Origin: Symbiodinium natans
Lineage: Eukaryota; Sar; Dinophyceae; Suessiales; Symbiodiniaceae
Assembly: GCA_905221605.1 (NCBI GenBank)
Contig: CAJNDS010000823.1
Span: forward strand, 1-64,000
Direction: 5' to 3'
DNA length: 64,000 nt
Shown piece after piece: positions 21,701 to 30,035 of this stretch. The position numbers and the translations under genes were made by a program. Within the stretch, counting starts at the first letter, position 1; each line of letters starts with the position of its first letter. The notes below the pieces were generated by a model. That model did no database searches and was not told the DNA's origin. It saw only the letters and a list, made by a program, of their open reading frames with translations.

Positions 21701-23077
21701 TGCATTGATGCGACCCTCTTGGCAAATGGTGAACTCCGGGCTTGTCATGTCAATCGCAACACGAGCAACACGATGCTGGGTGGTGGCAGTGCTTGGCGCA
21801 ACTTGAGAAACTGAAGGTCCGAGCGTGCTCACAGTCGTTGCAGCGTCGGAAGGGTGCCCAGATGGTGCATTCTGGACTGCTTGGACACGCGGTGCACTCC
21901 AACACTCACTGGCATAATGACCCTTCTTACCGCAATTATGACATGTTCCCTTTGCACGCTGGCCTTTACCTGTGCCTGGGCTTTCTTGGTGGGGACCTTT
22001 GCCTTTGGGCTGCCTCTCCTTGCCTTTGCCTTTGGGATGCCTCTCCTTGCCTTTGCCTTTGGGCTGCCTCTCCTTGCCTTTGCCTTTGGGATGTTTCTCC
22101 TTCCCTTTGCCTTTGGGATGCCTCTCCTTGTCCCTGCGGATCAACGCATCCACTTCCATGGGCACTGGCGATTGCTCTTGCCCAGCACTTGGCGCCATGG
22201 GCACCACACCCAAAGCCTGGTGCATCTTCGCTGAGGTCCAGGAGGTGGTCGTCACCTCATAGCCCAGGACGTAATCCCTGATGCTCTGGTATGTGCTAGC
22301 TTCAGACATTTGCAGCTGCACATGTTGTCTCAGCGCATGAGGCAGGCAACGGACGAGTGTCCCTAGCATCACGTGCTCACCTGGCGAGTTGTTGGTGACC
22401 TTGCGATACTCTTCAGCTACCCTTTCTAACCCCTGAATTTGTTCACGAAGGCTCCGGTCTTTCGTGAAGGTTGGCAGGCTCATCAAGGCGTTCAGAAGGG
22501 CTAAACCTCGGAACTTGGTTCGTGGTGCAAACGTGTTTGTCAGGACTCTCCAAACCTCCAGGCCACTCTTGTCAGACACTTGGCGAAGGATGGCTTTAGG
22601 CTTTGCACGCAGAACACTGGCAAGGATTGCAAACAGCCGCTGGGATCTCGCGACGCGGGCTGCGTCGGCTGTGCTCAGATCCACCGGCGTGTTGAGGTTT
22701 TCTTCTACGATCTTGAGGTCAGTCTCGTACTCATGATCAGCGAAGACTAGCCAGGTCCGAAAGCTATGACTCCATTCAGCCCATTGAGCAACATCATTGT
22801 CATGCACAGCACTGCCAAACTCCGTAGGACGGTTCAAGATCTTATTTGCATCGGCAAACCCCGCTGTACCACTCGAACTTGAGGGCCTGGCAACGGCTGC
22901 TTGAGCAGCCTGTGCTGCAGCTTGGGCCGTCTCGACCATCTGCGCCATCAGCATCTGCATTTGGGCCATGTCAAGCTGTCCTGCTGCAGGGCTGCCTGGG
23001 AGGAACGGGTTTCCACTGCCACTGGCTGTGGCTTCCTGAGGCAACACGGGCAACTGCTGGCCTTGCGAGGACTCCAT
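18758..23077 (-). CDS. gag-pol: Copia Gag-protease-integrase polyprotein (1439 aa)
   Basis: Starts at an ATG (MESSQGQQLPVL). Gag (residues ~1-395) includes a UBN2-like capsid region and a run of five or six KGKGKE(R/K)(H/Q)P repeats, then a CCHC knuckle CHNCGKKGHYASEC near residue 380. The aspartic protease has the motif DSGSDES near 609. A SAP-like helix-extended-loop-helix (LSTLRTACQVLGIGK, ~895-935) precedes integrase. Integrase has a Cys pair (WCPHC, ~985) and the catalytic triad D (CCMDFAYTG, ~1012), D (RSDSEPAC, ~1085), E (GNEAEQSI, ~1121), giving D-D-35-E spacing. It ends at a TGA 32 nt inside the RT frame. All catalytic residues are present, so this part looks functional. Confidence 0.93.
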   Translation of the reverse strand: MESSQGQQLPVLPQEATASGSGNPFLPGSPAAGQLDMAQMQMLMAQMVETAQAAAQAAQAAVARPSSSSGTAGFADANKILNRPTEFGSAVHDNDVAQWAEWSHSFRTWLVFADHEYETDLKIVEENLNTPVDLSTADAARVARSQRLFAILASVLRAKPKAILRQVSDKSGLEVWRVLTNTFAPRTKFRGLALLNALMSLPTFTKDRSLREQIQGLERVAEEYRKVTNNSPGEHVMLGTLVRCLPHALRQHVQLQMSEASTYQSIRDYVLGYEVTTTSWTSAKMHQALGVVPMAPSAGQEQSPVPMEVDALIRRDKERHPKGKGKEKHPKGKGKERQPKGKGKERHPKGKGKERQPKGKGPHQESPGTGKGQRAKGTCHNCGKKGHYASECWSAPRVQAVQNAPSGHPSDAATTVSTLGPSVSQVAPSTATTQHRVARVAIDMTSPEFTICQEGRINAVLMCDGQSRQGDPDPSWLSFVSLCQSVANAAVTSPKPAELQPVVPSTSVEMFDMSYADDDGAWTVPEGELCGINLIPSDRPACAAACLSTHASNFAAECNTKRKCEVSKHVPARIRHALMTQKSADARDALHVRAVTSDMPGTTIELVIDSGSDESCLPESWRHVGVAGGITTNSYRDAQGSVISGSQMRTAVLDIDGVQFKERWLLGSVTQPLFSVGKLLKRGWNLIHTDNTPFLTSPDNAIRVPLHYRHNSLHATGTIMNVSVCTDHEADRAVMALTVGDVWLSLPDKFVEVQPGIFARRDYTTNFLDVTVPLGHKGVAYRTTLQQRPTGWQVIEVNSLVENLDQADCEIAPPVNRQTITIGSVHPVNIDSLFSRVPNAMPSAAPPDDDFPDVPDDAMNFEEHDEHDENVAAGDDGGGVGPLVQAEDVPAQGHVIVNGIELHLGCTLSTLRTACQVLGIGKSGGKKTVLQRIEQHLKTQELLQQHEFQSDGREPLREQKFVEAPTAEEQRRHELSHMPYADWCPHCVRFRAKADKHVRAKPDVREDSVCCMDFAYTGRRTPAQFEGHTQEKLVVLVLKDSHTGAVHAIPTPAKGGTIAFKYLVAETCRFLNYCGHQTCTIRSDSEPACLALQRGIKAFRSKMGLQTHLEQTEASDHQGNEAEQSIDGIRQLAGCILDQFEERAETTIGSSHPMHAYAWRHAAWLHMRMSRQNDLSAFHVINGRPYLGKLVCFGETVFARVKSSIKGKARWCKMLWLGKLPVSDLHFGVTEGGYMLSSRSIRRLPKQYLATMCASLVDMPWTQASFLAGQVGQARKQKTQAEALSAGGEEAGEAAREQVAEVPSQQGASERPMPFPDHLLPDDAMLSELVPPPPRMPATYTPEPPTPMSSTPLQPPQAETPIGVAPLDSPMASVDQAEDMLPPGVVRHAAEHTGGDAPARKKLRLDALQVSAHDAEMFHLDESIELVDESAEQFLDCRN

Positions 23078-23104
23078 TGGGACTGTGTTTAAGCAGAAAA
23101 ATGC

Positions 23105-23674
23105 TCACTCCAAATCAATCACAGAATCGGAATGCTTCAATGCACGATCAAAGACTTGGCTCGCACTGGAGGATCTCTGGCGACGCTCGGAACCTTGCCT
23201 GCCCACTGAAGACACGGGACACACCGAAGAACTGGAAGGCTCACAATCGGTGGCACGCAACAATGAACGAAGGTCGGCGTCGGCTGCTTCAAGATCCCTC
23301 TCAAACGACGAACTCTCTTCTTCTGGATGCAAAGATGCAAGCTGCACACTCTCGGGCACACAGCTGTCGGATACTTCCTCAGCCCCGAAAACAATGAAAG
23401 CCTCTCTGAGATCTCCCTGGCTCAAGCACTTAAGTCCAAACTGCCACACCTCAGGCACGGAGTGCAGTTGCTCAAGACGCTGCTCAAACGCTTCCTGATA
23501 CCTGTAAAGGATCTTACCCCACGAAACTTGTGACCTGTTCTCTGGCTTGGGCCTCCGGATCAGTTGCTCCACGTAGAAGCTGTGCAGCCTCTCCTTGAGA
23601 AGCTCGGTCGACTCCCAGGTCGCCGTTTTGCTCAAGCACACAATGGCTCGTCCGGTCGGCCCCGGGAACTGCAA
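23105..23674 (-). CDS. Extra 5' open frame of the copia element (189 codons), unknown
   Basis: An open frame upstream of gag, ending (TGA) 27 nt before the gag ATG. It is acidic and serine-rich toward its C-terminus, with a possible helical part (RYQEAFEQRLEQLHSVPEVW). It has no ATG anywhere; the frame opens after a TAG near 23689. Translation would need a non-AUG start or an upstream exon. It may instead be leader sequence that is open by chance. Use of TGA as stop and the protein-like composition argue mildly for a real gene. Confidence 0.35.
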   Translation of the reverse strand: MQFPGPTGRAIVCLSKTATWESTELLKERLHSFYVEQLIRRPKPENRSQVSWGKILYRYQEAFEQRLEQLHSVPEVWQFGLKCLSQGDLREAFIVFGAEEVSDSCVPESVQLASLHPEEESSSFERDLEAADADLRSLLRATDCEPSSSSVCPVSSVGRQGSERRQRSSSASQVFDRALKHSDSVIDLE

Positions 23675-23784
23675 GCTACGGGTCCCTGAATCCTAAACCA
23701 ACAGGACAACGTCAAGAGGCTCCACACGAACTTCGCCTTGCAAAGAACGAGAACCCCCGTGTCTCGAAGCTTGGGTCAGCCCAA

Positions 23785-23796
23785 GCTCCGCTACCA
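23785..23796 (-). other. Primer-binding site of the copia element
   Basis: Immediately inside the 5' LTR the minus strand reads TGGTAGCGGAGC. Its complement GCTCCGCTACCA has the form of a tRNA 3' end with CCA. The closest known match is the initiator methionine tRNA, whose binding site in many elements is TGGTAGCAGAG or TGGTATCAGAG. The primer is inferred. Confidence 0.75.
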
Positions 23797-23930
23797 TGAA
23801 AATGTTTTGAACTCTCAAAGACGCCTGCAGATGCAACTCGATCTCAAAGTGAAACATGTGAGTGCATGAAATACTGCAAAGCAAATCACATGATAAAATG
23901 GGGACTTTCGATACGGCAAAATGTTCAACA
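23797..23930 (-). repeat. 5' LTR of the copia element (134 bp)
   Basis: Identical by eye to 15643-15776. It is followed by the second copy of the GCATG target duplication (23931-23935), after which the LINE sequence resumes. Confidence 0.95.
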
Positions 23931-23935
23931 GCATG

Positions 23936-26900
23936 GCTCCTCGCAGCTGCTCCTTCACCTGCCGTGCCGTTTTGGCGTTTCCCCACTCGAGTCTAATGGT
24001 GAGGTCTGGCCTCGACCATACTTCCATGGCGGGAGCTTCAAAACCCATGTCGCGAAGATAGCACACCATAGCTGCAATCGGGCCAGCTGCTAGTCTCCAG
24101 GGGTGAGCCGCTCTCGCAAGTCTTTTCCACGTTACCCCCCATGCTTGTTGAAAGCGTGGCGCACACGGGCCATTGATAGCAACGCACCGGCTTAGGCTGT
24201 CCCAATGTTCCAGAACGATGCGGATAACCGGGTCTTGGACATTAAACTCGCCCATATCAAAGACCACGTCCGCTGAACCAAGCGCCAGTCTGGTGGAGTG
24301 GGACACCGCCATTCCCCTCACCACCTTCATTCTCTTTGGAGATAGCCCTTGGGCCTGGTGCCCCCAGGTGCCCGCCGTAAAGGCGCTGGTTTTAAAAGCG
24401 CGAATCGCATGCTTTTTCTGGCCTAGCCCTAACCGATGAAGTTTGGCGCTCCTCTTGACCGCTTTCTGAATGCGGCTGTTTGAGGTCTTTACCCGCCTCC
24501 TTCGGCCTCCAGACGAATCCGCCCCCAGGTCTTTGACGAGACTTTGCACCTGCGGCTCTTTGACCTTTCTCCTGATACGGAGCTCTTTTTCCGCAGACCC
24601 ATCAGAGCATACAAAAGCGGACTTCCGGATGCTGAGCTGCAGCTTAGCTGCTCCTAGCTCCGACTGAAGCGTGCGGAACACTGCAAGCGCCTGCCTTGCT
24701 GCTGCCTGCGGTTCGCGGTGCTCGACATCGACAGAGATGTCGTCCAGCCATACATCCATGGACTGGATCTGGTTCGACTGGTAAACTTTCTGGCAAGTGG
24801 GAAACAATGCCAACTTTGCCAAGGCAGGGGCTATGGGGCAGCCTGCCATTATGCCCCTGCTGGCCCATAAGGGGTGAGAAACTCGACCCTCGGAGGAGAT
24901 CAGTCTTTCGCCTCGATATATCTGGAGCGCTATATTGAGGACGACCTGGGGGAAACCCAGGATTTTGGCTTGTTGGATCAACAGCTCATGCTCGACTGTC
25001 TCATAAAAAGTAGTGAGGTCGATGAAGATACTCACCCGACTTAAACCTCTCGAACGGCTGATTTCGGAGAGGAAGACTCTGCGGACAGAAATGTCCAAAC
25101 AAGCTTGTCCTGGACGGGCCGCGTCCCACGGAGCTACAAGCTCAAAGCGGGCCATCCATTCAGCCACCAGGTTGTACCTGGCTTGGGTCCAAAGCTTGTA
25201 CGCTACATGGCATAGAGCAATCGGGCGTTCGATCTCTACCGACTTAACAAGCATGGTGACCTGAGTGGTACACCACTGATGCGGGGCCTGGCCGGTTTTT
25301 TCCACAAGGTGAAAGAAATGGGTGAGATCCTCGACCCGTTTTTCAGGCAGGGCTTTAAGGAAGGGAATCGTCCATCCATCTGGTCCTGGGGCTTTCAGAG
25401 GCAGACGTTTGATGCGGAGCATGATTGCCAGCGGGTCTAGCGGAGGGAGTAGCTCGGCCTCTCGCTTGGCTTCTTCGAGCAGTAGGGGAAAAACGGTTGG
25501 AACAGGCTCGAACTCTCCTTGCCAGATCGGTTGCCACTGGGCCAATCGGCAGTATGGACGGAGCATGGGTTCCATAGTTTGGAAAGGCCTATCAAGACCA
25601 GATTCATGGCTTTTCATGGCGCGGAAGAGAGGCCTCATTCCTTTCTGAACGGCGCCGTCAAGCCACTCCTTGTAACGCTCCTTGTCGCAACGGACGTGCT
25701 CCTTTTGGGCCCTTGAGGCTTCGTCCTCGATCCACTTGCGGGTGTCGATGTCATCTTCCCCGGCGAGAAGGGATTTGATCTTTGCCTGTTTGTCGCCATT
25801 GATTTCCTGGGCCTCGGAATCAATCAGGCCTGACAACAGGTTCTCGAGCTCTTCGGCTTTGATGATTTTTTGGGGGGTTTTATTTGTCCAGACCTGCAGC
25901 CTCTGCCATTTTGCATGATTGTCCGTGTACTTATAGACTTTGGACGGGGCCAGAAGTCGACCGTGTTTCAATGACAAGGTGATGCCCCGGACTGCGGTTT
26001 CTTCGGGACACACCGTTGCCGAACACTCTTGTGCCAGGGCGGCAAATGCCAGCGAGACTTCATCAGAAATCTCACGCCCCATCCACTTGATATGCGTGAT
26101 GCACGGCATTTTCCTGCTGCACCCTGCCACTTCACCAACAGGTCCAAACGCAGGAAGCTGGAAAACCTTACACTGGCCCCCCATCGTATCGCAAGTGAGG
26201 ATCAGGCTAGAGTGGGGCCGATGTGGAGCAGTCCAATCTGCAGCGATGCTGGAGATGCTCCTGAGCTTGCTGCTGCAGATGCAGTAGTCAAGTTCGTTGC
26301 CACTGTCACACGTAGCCTGCCCAGTCACAATCGGGTAAGCTTGAAGTTCACTGAGGATGTTACTGGCCAGGAGCTCCTCTGGAGCCACATTCCAATCCCC
26401 TATGGCAAACCAGTGCCCGGAGTGAGCCTTTATATTTGCCATTAGGCGGGACAGGATTTCAGCGTTTGGGTGCGAGTCATACGCTACACCTGACCGCAAG
26501 TAGACGCTGAAGCATGCAATCTCCGCCTGTCTTGTTCTGACCGCAACTGCAGTGAAACCGCCCCCCTCGAAAGAAACATGATTTAAGAACCGGGCTTGCC
26601 AATGCTTACGGACCAAGATCCCCGTACCTCCGAGGACTCCTTTCCCTTGACCAGGGGAGCCCGACCCGCCATGCAACTCATAGCCGCATCGTGCTGCTTT
26701 CCGGGCCGCTGACTCTCTTGAGTCTCCGATAAGGTGGGTTTCTTGAAGGCACACAACCGGCTCCTTGAGTTGGTCAAGCCAGGTAACAATTTCCGCCCTC
26801 CAACTGGTGACATTGGAAGAGCGAATTTGAAGTGGTTCTTTGGAGGGAAGGCTTAGCTGCTGTTGCACGTCCTTGAGAGCCATCCTCAAGGGTGATACCC

Positions 26901-27175
26901 CTACCGACGGGCCTCGAGAAGCACAGCTGAAAAGCTGCTCCAAGGTCCAGTGCTCCAAGAGCCCTTCGTTCTGAGGGGCTTGGTCCGCTAGTTCAATGAT
27001 CGTCTCTTCGGCTTCAGCACTGATAGCGTGCTGTCCGTCGAGTTGAACCTCTAACTTGTGCCACAGCTTGGCTTGCTTTCGGTTTCGTGGTTCCACAAGG
27101 GCATGCTTCTTCCTGGTTTTTTGACCAGTATGCCCTGAAGGTAGTCTGGTTCCCACTGAAGCTGTACAAGTTGCT
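23936..27175 (-). pseudogene. LINE copy 1 polyprotein, N-terminal part (APE endonuclease + RT)
   Basis: An open frame of ~1080 LINE codons without internal stop or shift. The APE-type endonuclease has QETHL, GDWNVAPEEL, ELDYCI and PHRPHSSL. The RT has KAPGPDGW, the GIMAGCPIAPAL turn and the catalytic WLDD (the YxDD position). It runs into the copia LTR and stops there, so RNase H is lost. At the 5' end the LINE codons are fused in frame to the tail of the neighbouring truncated copy (apparent start at 27216 in that tail), which is chance. Copy 2 shows the natural N-terminus extends further. Unlike copy 2, this copy keeps GGGG at 25946-25949, so endonuclease and RT share one frame. Confidence 0.9.
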
Positions 27176-27262
27176 ATCACATATATCACTCGAAAGCGGG
27201 CCACGTCGCTAGCCAATTAGGCTCTTCGGGACCAAAGTCCCGGAAGTTTAGGTGAAACGTGA
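27176..27262 (-). mobile_element. 5'-truncated LINE-type retrocopy T0 (87 bp)
   Basis: Only the terminal module of the LINE type (CGGGAC/GTCCCG hairpin, CGCTAGCCAATTAGG) and the tail GTGATATATGTGAT are present. The 5' cut is inside GTGAAACGTGAG. It sits exactly between the tail of U1 and the truncated start of LINE copy 1. This is the signature of an aborted reverse-transcription product. Confidence 0.85.
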
Positions 27263-27347
27263 GAACATATATCACTCGAAAGCGGACTGCGTCGCTAGCC
27301 AGGTTAGGCTCTTCGGAACCGAAGTTCCGGGAAGTATTAACAAAGCA

Positions 27348-27611
27348 TTAAAGTCTTGAGCCAAAGAAACCCGGAAAAGGGAAAACAGCAAAACTCGAAG
27401 TGCATAAGACTCTCCCAAAAGGATTCCCAAGCATGTCATCACTATGCATAAAAGCACTGCACTCGCTTCTTCTTTTTCTCACGTGGAGACTGTGGGAGTC
27501 GGTGCACACAAAGCCTCACCTTATACCTTGGGCAACCTGTGAAGCTGGGCACACGGGCCCCTTTGCAGCTGGCGGCAAAGACATAACACTGGGAAGCATG
27601 CACCAATCCCC
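27348..27611 (-). repeat. Terminal repeat B2 of the recombinase retroelement (264 bp)
   Basis: 3'-terminal repeat in element sense. It matches B1 (28249-28512) at the same length. The outermost bases are TTAAAGTCTTGAGCC (plus strand), one arm of the inverted repeat found at the A2-B1 junction. Confidence 0.92.
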
Positions 27612-27970
27612 TCGGGAGGCACAAGCTGATCCCCTCAAGCATTGCAAGAGTTTGCATCGTTAACAGTCAGAGCTCGGTGTATGGCAAACATGAGCGAACG
27701 CAAGGCACAAGCCGGTAGGCGCTCCAATGCTGGCAGCCATGAGCAACATCAAGAACCAGCAGGCGCTCCAATGTTGGTGAACATGAGCGAACGCAGGACA
27801 TTCTGAGAAAGGCGCGCAGAGGCGAGCACGCGTGTGAAGCTTGCCAGAGGAAGGGCGGGCAGGTGGGAACAAGGCCGTCACAACCGCGACCAACTGGCTT
27901 ACTCAAGACACTCGGCAGGACGAGCACAAGAGGGAAGCCAGGCGACCCGACACAGGGTGGGCAGGGCGGG
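27612..27970 (-). other. Unmatched 359-bp spacer between A2 and B2
   Basis: In canonical Ngaro/PAT elements A2 and B2 touch. Here 359 bp separate them. The spacer holds two imperfect copies of GGCGCTCCAATG...AACATGAGCGAACGCA and no recognisable gene. Confidence 0.6.
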
Positions 27971-28248
27971 AGAAATTTTGACACATTGCAGAAGCTTGAG
28001 TCTAGTGTTCAAAGCTTGATGCAAAACATTTGGCAGCTCCAAGAACTTGCAGATGCTCATCGTTCACAAGGCACTTGAACCGGTGAACATGCGCAAGCAA
28101 TGGTGTCAGAGACTGGAAAATGAGTGCAAAAGGCCAATGAAAGAAAGTTTTCCCTTTTCCCAAAGCTCAGGCGAGCTAGCAAAGAAACACAAAGGGGTTT
28201 TTCTCTAGGCTCAGACTTTAATGCACTATCAACCCGTTGACCGTTAGC
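27971..28248 (-). repeat. Internal repeat A2 of the recombinase retroelement (278 bp)
   Basis: Matches A1 (36902-37179) over 278 bp and ends in ACCGTTAGC, directly against B1. This A2-B1 junction should equal the join of the circular intermediate. It has the first codons of the coiled-coil ORF in the same relative position as A1. Confidence 0.92.
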
Positions 28249-28263
28249 TTAAAGTCTTGAGCC
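28208..28263. promoter_or_regulatory. Inverted repeat across the A2-B1 junction, putative recombination site
   Basis: GGCTCAGACTTTAA (28208-28221) and TTAAAGTCTTGAGCC (28249-28263) pair over 14 bp with a one-base bulge around a 27-nt spacer ending at the junction. The arms are separated in the integrated ends: one near the outer end of A1, the other at the outer tip of B2. That is what two half-sites of a tyrosine recombinase would do. The role is inferred. Confidence 0.6.
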
Positions 28264-28512
28264 AAAGAAACCCGGAAAAGGGAAAACAGCAAAACTCGAA
28301 GTGCATAAGACTCTCCCAAAAGGATTCCCAAGCATGTCATCACTATGCATAAAAGCACTGCACTCGCTTCTTCTTTTTCTCACGTGGAGACTGTGGGAGT
28401 CGGTGCACACAAAGCCTCACCTTATACCTTGGGCAACCTGTGAAGCTGGGCACACGGGCCCCTTTGCAGCTGGCGGCAAAGACATAACACTGGGAAGCAT
28501 GCACCAATCCCC
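28249..28512 (-). repeat. Internal repeat B1 of the recombinase retroelement (264 bp)
   Basis: Same length as, and nearly the same sequence as, B2 (27348-27611). It ends 52 bp before the RT-RNase H stop codon. Confidence 0.92.
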
Positions 28513-28564
28513 AACTTAACCGAAACCCAAACTAACGCCCCAAGACAAGAAGGGATCTCCGCAA

Positions 28565-29956
28565 TCAAGCAAGAATCATCTCCAAGGTTTGTTGGCAAGA
28601 ATCTGCTTCCAAAACCACGCCTTCAAATTGAAAGGTAGACATGAGGGTCCTGGAAGGCTCGTCGGCTAAGTTCGACGGACTGGGCACTCGTGCGAACCAA
28701 CTGAAGGTTTTGGCCAAGGTCTCCACCGTAAGGAGCAGCCGAGCCAACCTGGCACCTACCTGGTTGCGGGCGGAACCACTGATGAGGACGTCCCTTGTGG
28801 CGTTATTATCTATGTAGCAAACGATGGGTCGCGAACAGATGTCATCTCTCCAGAGGACATAGGCCAAAACTACGGCACAAAGTTCGGCTTCAAAGATAAT
28901 CGTACTGGATTCATCAACGCCTAAGGCTCGCTGGAAGGACTCGTGAAGTTCTACCGAGAAGAACCTACGAGGCATCCCGTCAGGTCCTATGAGGACTCCC
29001 CCCAACCCACAACGGCTAGAACCACCAGCCCTATCAAAGGCCGCATCTGTGAAGATGTAGCAGGGTTGTGCGGAAAGATTGGAGATCATCCTAGGCGGGC
29101 CATTTCTGAGGAGGTCAATGAACAAGGTTATGGCTGAAGCCATGGCGTCGGTGATCACACACTGAGGGTCGGCTTCTGCCTGCTGCAGAGCTTTAACACA
29201 AGTTCGGCCCAACCTTCCAAACAGCTGGCCACCAGCAAAAAGCATGCGTCCCCTGATCCGTTCCAGTTCCTTCTTGGTGGACGTTCTAACCTCCAGGAGC
29301 GAGTTCAGATACGCCGAAACTTCCTGTATCCGGCTGGGAGTGTTGAAGAACAAGACCTCGGAGTGAAGGAATCTGCTGAAGGAAACCCATATCCCCAGAG
29401 CCGTAAATTCTTCCTGGAACCCATGGTCCTTGTCCTCCGAAACTTTCCAGCCAAGCAGTGCAAAGAATCCATGCAGGACTCTTTCCACGTGGACCTGCTC
29501 CTCGGATCTACAGATGTTGACGAAGTCGTCGAAAAAGTGCGTCATCATGAGCTTAAGGTTCTTAACTGCTAACCACCACAAGCTATACGCTATCCTAAGG
29601 TACCCATACACAGCCCTGCTGGCACCAAACGGAAGCGCATACATCTGTCTCACCACACATTTGGCCTCTGCAGGGCAGAAGTATGCAACAAAGGCAAACA
29701 TCAGGCCAGCGGCTGAAACAGGAACCTGTCTGTAGGCAGCTTTCAAGTCCAGGCACTTCCCGACCATGGCCTTGCCTGGCAAACGCTGAAGTGCTGCCAG
29801 AACCATGGCTGCGATCAAGTCCACACTCTGAGGCTGGGGAGATTCGGTCTTCTGCACTGTATCATTCAGAAGGGAAGCGCTGCAGTCGTCAATCACCCTG
29901 GGCCGATCCTTCTGAAGAATGGCGAAGCGCCTGTTGATCACTGCATCTGAGGGCAA
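28565..29956 (-). CDS. Reverse transcriptase-RNase H of the recombinase retroelement
   Basis: DIRS-like RT: KCLDLKAAYRQVPV, LPFGASRAVYGYLR and the catalytic FFDD (HFFDDFVNICR) at the YxDD position. The RNase H follows (YIFTDAAFD; FEAELCAVV; CYIDNNATRDV; SNLADEPSR). The minus frame is open upstream to 30064 and encodes a plausible RT N-terminus (HDAVICQKTAEEYEKGWVSG) before the listed, non-ATG start. It is +1 relative to the oxygenase-methyltransferase ORF, overlapping its last 29 nt. Expression therefore probably uses a +1 shift, or this copy has a one-base lesion. Ends in TGA just before repeat B1. All catalytic residues seen are intact. Confidence 0.9.
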   Translation of the reverse strand: MPSDAVINRRFAILQKDRPRVIDDCSASLLNDTVQKTESPQPQSVDLIAAMVLAALQRLPGKAMVGKCLDLKAAYRQVPVSAAGLMFAFVAYFCPAEAKCVVRQMYALPFGASRAVYGYLRIAYSLWWLAVKNLKLMMTHFFDDFVNICRSEEQVHVERVLHGFFALLGWKVSEDKDHGFQEEFTALGIWVSFSRFLHSEVLFFNTPSRIQEVSAYLNSLLEVRTSTKKELERIRGRMLFAGGQLFGRLGRTCVKALQQAEADPQCVITDAMASAITLFIDLLRNGPPRMISNLSAQPCYIFTDAAFDRAGGSSRCGLGGVLIGPDGMPRRFFSVELHESFQRALGVDESSTIIFEAELCAVVLAYVLWRDDICSRPIVCYIDNNATRDVLISGSARNQVGARLARLLLTVETLAKTFSWFARVPSPSNLADEPSRTLMSTFQFEGVVLEADSCQQTLEMILA

Positions 29957-30035
29957 CGAGCTGGGGTCCAGCGGACCTGAAACCCAGCCCTTCTCATATT
30001 CCTCAGCTGTCTTCTGGCATATGACGGCATCATGC

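Larger units (their letters stand above)
15643..23930 (-). mobile_element. Ty1/copia LTR retrotransposon, 8288 bp, nested in LINE copy 1
   Basis: Two 134-bp LTRs that are identical by eye bound the element. They read TG...CA in both orientations and are flanked by the 5-bp target duplication GCATG (15638-15642 and 23931-23935). A primer-binding site and a short polypurine tract lie just inside. Gene order gag, protease, integrase, RT, RNase H is diagnostic of copia. The identical LTRs indicate a very recent insertion. The LTRs are short for the family. Internal peculiarities are a 5' extra frame, a SAP-like domain before integrase, a +1 frame change between integrase and RT, and a long C-terminal extension. 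Confidence 0.95.
12213..27175 (-). mobile_element. LINE copy 1, 5'-truncated and split by a copia insertion
   Basis: After removing the copia element this is ~6.67 kb of LINE. In minus-strand order: endonuclease-RT (27175-23936), copia insertion, RNase H and Cys-rich C-terminus (15637-13914), kinase-like ORF (13910-12479, frameshifted), and 3' region (12478-12213) with tail repeats GTGATATATGTGATATATGTGAC. The 5' end is cut at AGCAACTTG, where copy 2 continues further, and it abuts the tail of an 87-bp truncated copy. It is very similar to copy 2 over its whole length. Confidence 0.9.

Noticed and set aside
21990-22160. Regularly spaced short repeats as a CRISPR-like array
   Set aside because: They are in-frame codons for the KGKGKE repeats of copia Gag, and the window is eukaryotic.
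27348-27366. TTTGGCTCAAG (minus strand) at the tip of the recombinase retroelement, an 11-base match to the spliced leader
   Set aside because: It lies at the 3' end of the element, not the 5' end, and is explained as one arm of the inverted repeat at the A2-B1 junction. Treated as coincidence.
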